From the NCBI GenBank assembly GCA_019233165.1, contig JAFAMS010000408.1, positions 1-7,026 on the forward strand: a stretch of DNA of 7,026 nucleotides, read 5' to 3'. Shown here piece after piece: positions 6,025 through 7,026 of the stretch; position 1 is the first letter of the stretch; each line of letters opens with the position of its first letter. Source of the DNA: Vulcanimicrobiota bacterium (GTDB taxonomy: Bacteria; Vulcanimicrobiota; Vulcanimicrobiia; Vulcanimicrobiales; Vulcanimicrobiaceae). Position numbers and translations under genes: made by a program. The notes below the pieces were generated by a model, which searched no databases, had not been told where the DNA came from, and saw only the letters and a program-made list of their open reading frames with translations.

Positions 6025-6978
6025 GTGGCCGTCGAAGAGCTCCGCGCCGAGATCGAAGCGCGGCCCGCCGACCCCGCGACGGCGCGGCGGTTCGAGCGAA
6101 CACGCCGCGACGTCGTCTACGACGAGATCGCGGCTTCGTGCGCCCTCGCCGGCGCGAACTTTTCCCCAACCGCGATCCGGCGTTTGATCGAGCGTGAGGC
6201 GACGGTCGGCGGGAGCCTCGCGGACCATCTGCTCGTCCTGGGGTATGCGCGCGCGGCGCTCGGGATCGCACGCGAACGCCCGCTGCGCGAGCCGGCCCGC
6301 CGCCTCGTCTCGGTCGCCGAGATCCAACGATTGCACGTCACGATCGTCTCGCCGGTCGCACTCCTGCGAAGCTCGGCGACACCGCCCGGCGCGTGGCGTC
6401 ACGAGAACGTCCCGCCGGTGCGCGAAGGGATGGTGACGGTCCCGCATTGGCTGATCGAATTCGAGATGAACGCGCTCGCAGACCGCATCGGCGGCGGTCC
6501 GCGCAAAGGCGAGCTCTTCATGTGGCTGGCCGATACCTACGAACGCTTGCAGCGCATCCGACCGTTCCTCGAAGGAAACGGTCGCGTCGCGCGACTCGTC
6601 GTCAATCTCCTCCTCGCGCGCACCGGCTATCCGCCGGCAACGCTCGGGCACGCGCTCCTCGCGCCGTACGAACGCGCCCTGCGCAAAGCCGACGCCGGCG
6701 ACCGCGGCCCGCTCGCCGAGATCTTCGAACGCGCGGTGCGCGCAAATCTCGAACGCCTCGCCGCCGCACTCGTCGCACCCGAAGCGCTGCGTCCGCTCGC
6801 GGAACTCACGCGCCCGGGCGCAAGTCTCGATGCCCTGCGCAAAGCCGCGCAACGCGGCCGCCTGCGAACGGTCCCGCGCGGCCGCGACGTCCTCTCCACC
6901 GCCGAATGGGTCGAAGCGTATCTAACGCAAAAGTCCCGCGCGGGAAGGCCTAGTAGCCGAAACGTACCGCGATCATGA
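6025..6978 (+). CDS. Fic-fold protein with arginine in place of the catalytic histidine and a C-terminal HTH-like region
   Basis: Fic enzymes usually transfer AMP or a related group from a nucleotide to a target protein, using the histidine of HPFx(D/E)GNGRxxR. In this 317-residue protein the motif at 179-190 reads RPFLEGNGRVAR: everything is conserved except the catalytic histidine, which is Arg179 (codon CGA, 6559-6561). The N-terminal inhibitory helix, normally S/TxxxE(G/N), reads S38-CAL-A42-G43, so its glutamate is also lost. Other Fic landmarks remain: VAEIQRLH at 97-104, PGAWR at 121-125, a flap-like stretch around 133-145 and NLLLARTGYPP after the motif. Residues about 264-307 (SLDALRKAAQRGRL, then RGRDVLSTAEWVEAYL) resemble the MerR-like/winged helix-turn-helix tail of some Fic proteins. 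No antitoxin gene adjoins it. A nucleotide-binding pseudoenzyme or DNA-binding regulator is my inference; the Fic fold is well supported, the activity is unknown. Confidence 0.85.
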   Translation: MAVEELRAEIEARPADPATARRFERTRRDVVYDEIAASCALAGANFSPTAIRRLIEREATVGGSLADHLLVLGYARAALGIARERPLREPARRLVSVAEIQRLHVTIVSPVALLRSSATPPGAWRHENVPPVREGMVTVPHWLIEFEMNALADRIGGGPRKGELFMWLADTYERLQRIRPFLEGNGRVARLVVNLLLARTGYPPATLGHALLAPYERALRKADAGDRGPLAEIFERAVRANLERLAAALVAPEALRPLAELTRPGASLDALRKAAQRGRLRTVPRGRDVLSTAEWVEAYLTQKSRAGRPSSRNVPRS

Positions 6979-7026
6979 GCGTGAAGGCGACGAAGAATGC
7001 GGTGATCTCGATCGTTCCGGCTTGGA
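6950..7026 (-). CDS. C-terminus of a possible membrane protein (partial)
   Basis: The minus strand, read from the right edge, is open for 24 residues and ends in TAG at 6952-6950. The peptide QAGTIEITAFFVAFTLMIAV, followed by RFGY, is hydrophobic with a short basic/aromatic end, like a last transmembrane helix. The pattern of a hydrophobic helix ending in A-V-R-F-G-Y recalls the IRFGW segment of TRIC/YadS-type channel proteins, but this is too little for a family call. It would overlap the fic-like gene by 29 bases, tail to tail. The palindrome TCCCGCGCGGGA at 6934-6945, followed on the minus strand by CTTTT, is a very weak terminator candidate for it. The alternative is an open frame arising by chance. 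Confidence 0.45.
   Translation of the reverse strand, partial: QAGTIEITAFFVAFTLMIAVRFGY

Noticed and set aside
2504..6187. A very long plus-strand open frame (1227 codons) antisense to metH
   Set aside because: It lies opposite the codons of a clear methionine synthase and its product is dominated by Arg, Asp, Glu and Ala without domain motifs. Long antisense frames are expected in GC-rich genes. It also runs into the Fic-like gene out of frame.
6934..6945. TCCCGCGCGGGA palindrome as a terminator
   Set aside because: A realistic hairpin has only about 4 paired bases with a GCGC loop, and the T run after it on the minus strand is just 4 long. It lies inside the Fic-like coding sequence.
6025..6978. 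Fic toxin-antitoxin pair
   Set aside because: No small antitoxin-like gene lies next to it, as the upstream neighbour is metH and the downstream one is a hydrophobic C-terminus. The toxin's catalytic histidine is also missing.
1..7026. CRISPR array, tRNA or rRNA genes, phage or transposase genes
   Set aside because: I saw no regularly spaced direct repeats, no tRNA-like cloverleaf or CCA-ended sequence, no rRNA segments and no transposase or integrase motifs.

Overview
The window is visibly GC-rich (composition not counted), with compact bacterial gene packing, Shine-Dalgarno-type start sites and one GTG and one TTG start. It reads as the chromosome of a free-living diderm-like or atypical bacterium. 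The branched-chain amino-acid binding protein has a plain AxA signal peptide instead of a lipobox, which suggests a periplasm, and the methionine synthase carries a GERINAQGSRK-type folate-domain signature. From overall style I would guess a phylum such as Eremiobacterota, Chloroflexota or a relative, but nothing in the window proves this.

Layout from left to right. Positions 1-42 may hold the first codons of a further minus-strand gene. Positions 62-255 are an intergenic element with two inverted arms of about 40 bases around a 114-base core. Three minus-strand genes follow, in transcription order metH (5941 to 2450, cobalamin-dependent methionine synthase), livK (2410 to 1184, periplasmic amino-acid binding protein) and livH (1176 to 265, ABC permease). 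Gaps of 39 and 7 bases suggest a single transcript. The canonical partners livM, livG and livF are not in the window. If the transporter set is complete, they lie beyond the left edge, past the inverted-repeat element.

Divergent from metH, across only 83 bases, is a plus-strand Fic-fold gene (6025-6978). It is the most notable gene here. Its signature is otherwise intact, but the catalytic histidine is arginine, the glutamate of the N-terminal autoinhibitory motif is alanine, and the C-terminus looks like a small helix-turn-helix DNA-binding domain. This fits a Fic pseudoenzyme, possibly a regulator, not a working AMP-transferase. At the right edge its last codons overlap, tail to tail, the likely C-terminus of a small hydrophobic minus-strand protein.

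MetH makes methionine from homocysteine and methyl-folate, while LivKH imports amino acids from the periplasm. Their linkage suggests an amino-acid supply operon, perhaps one whose transporter also handles methionine, but substrate specificity cannot be read from sequence alone.
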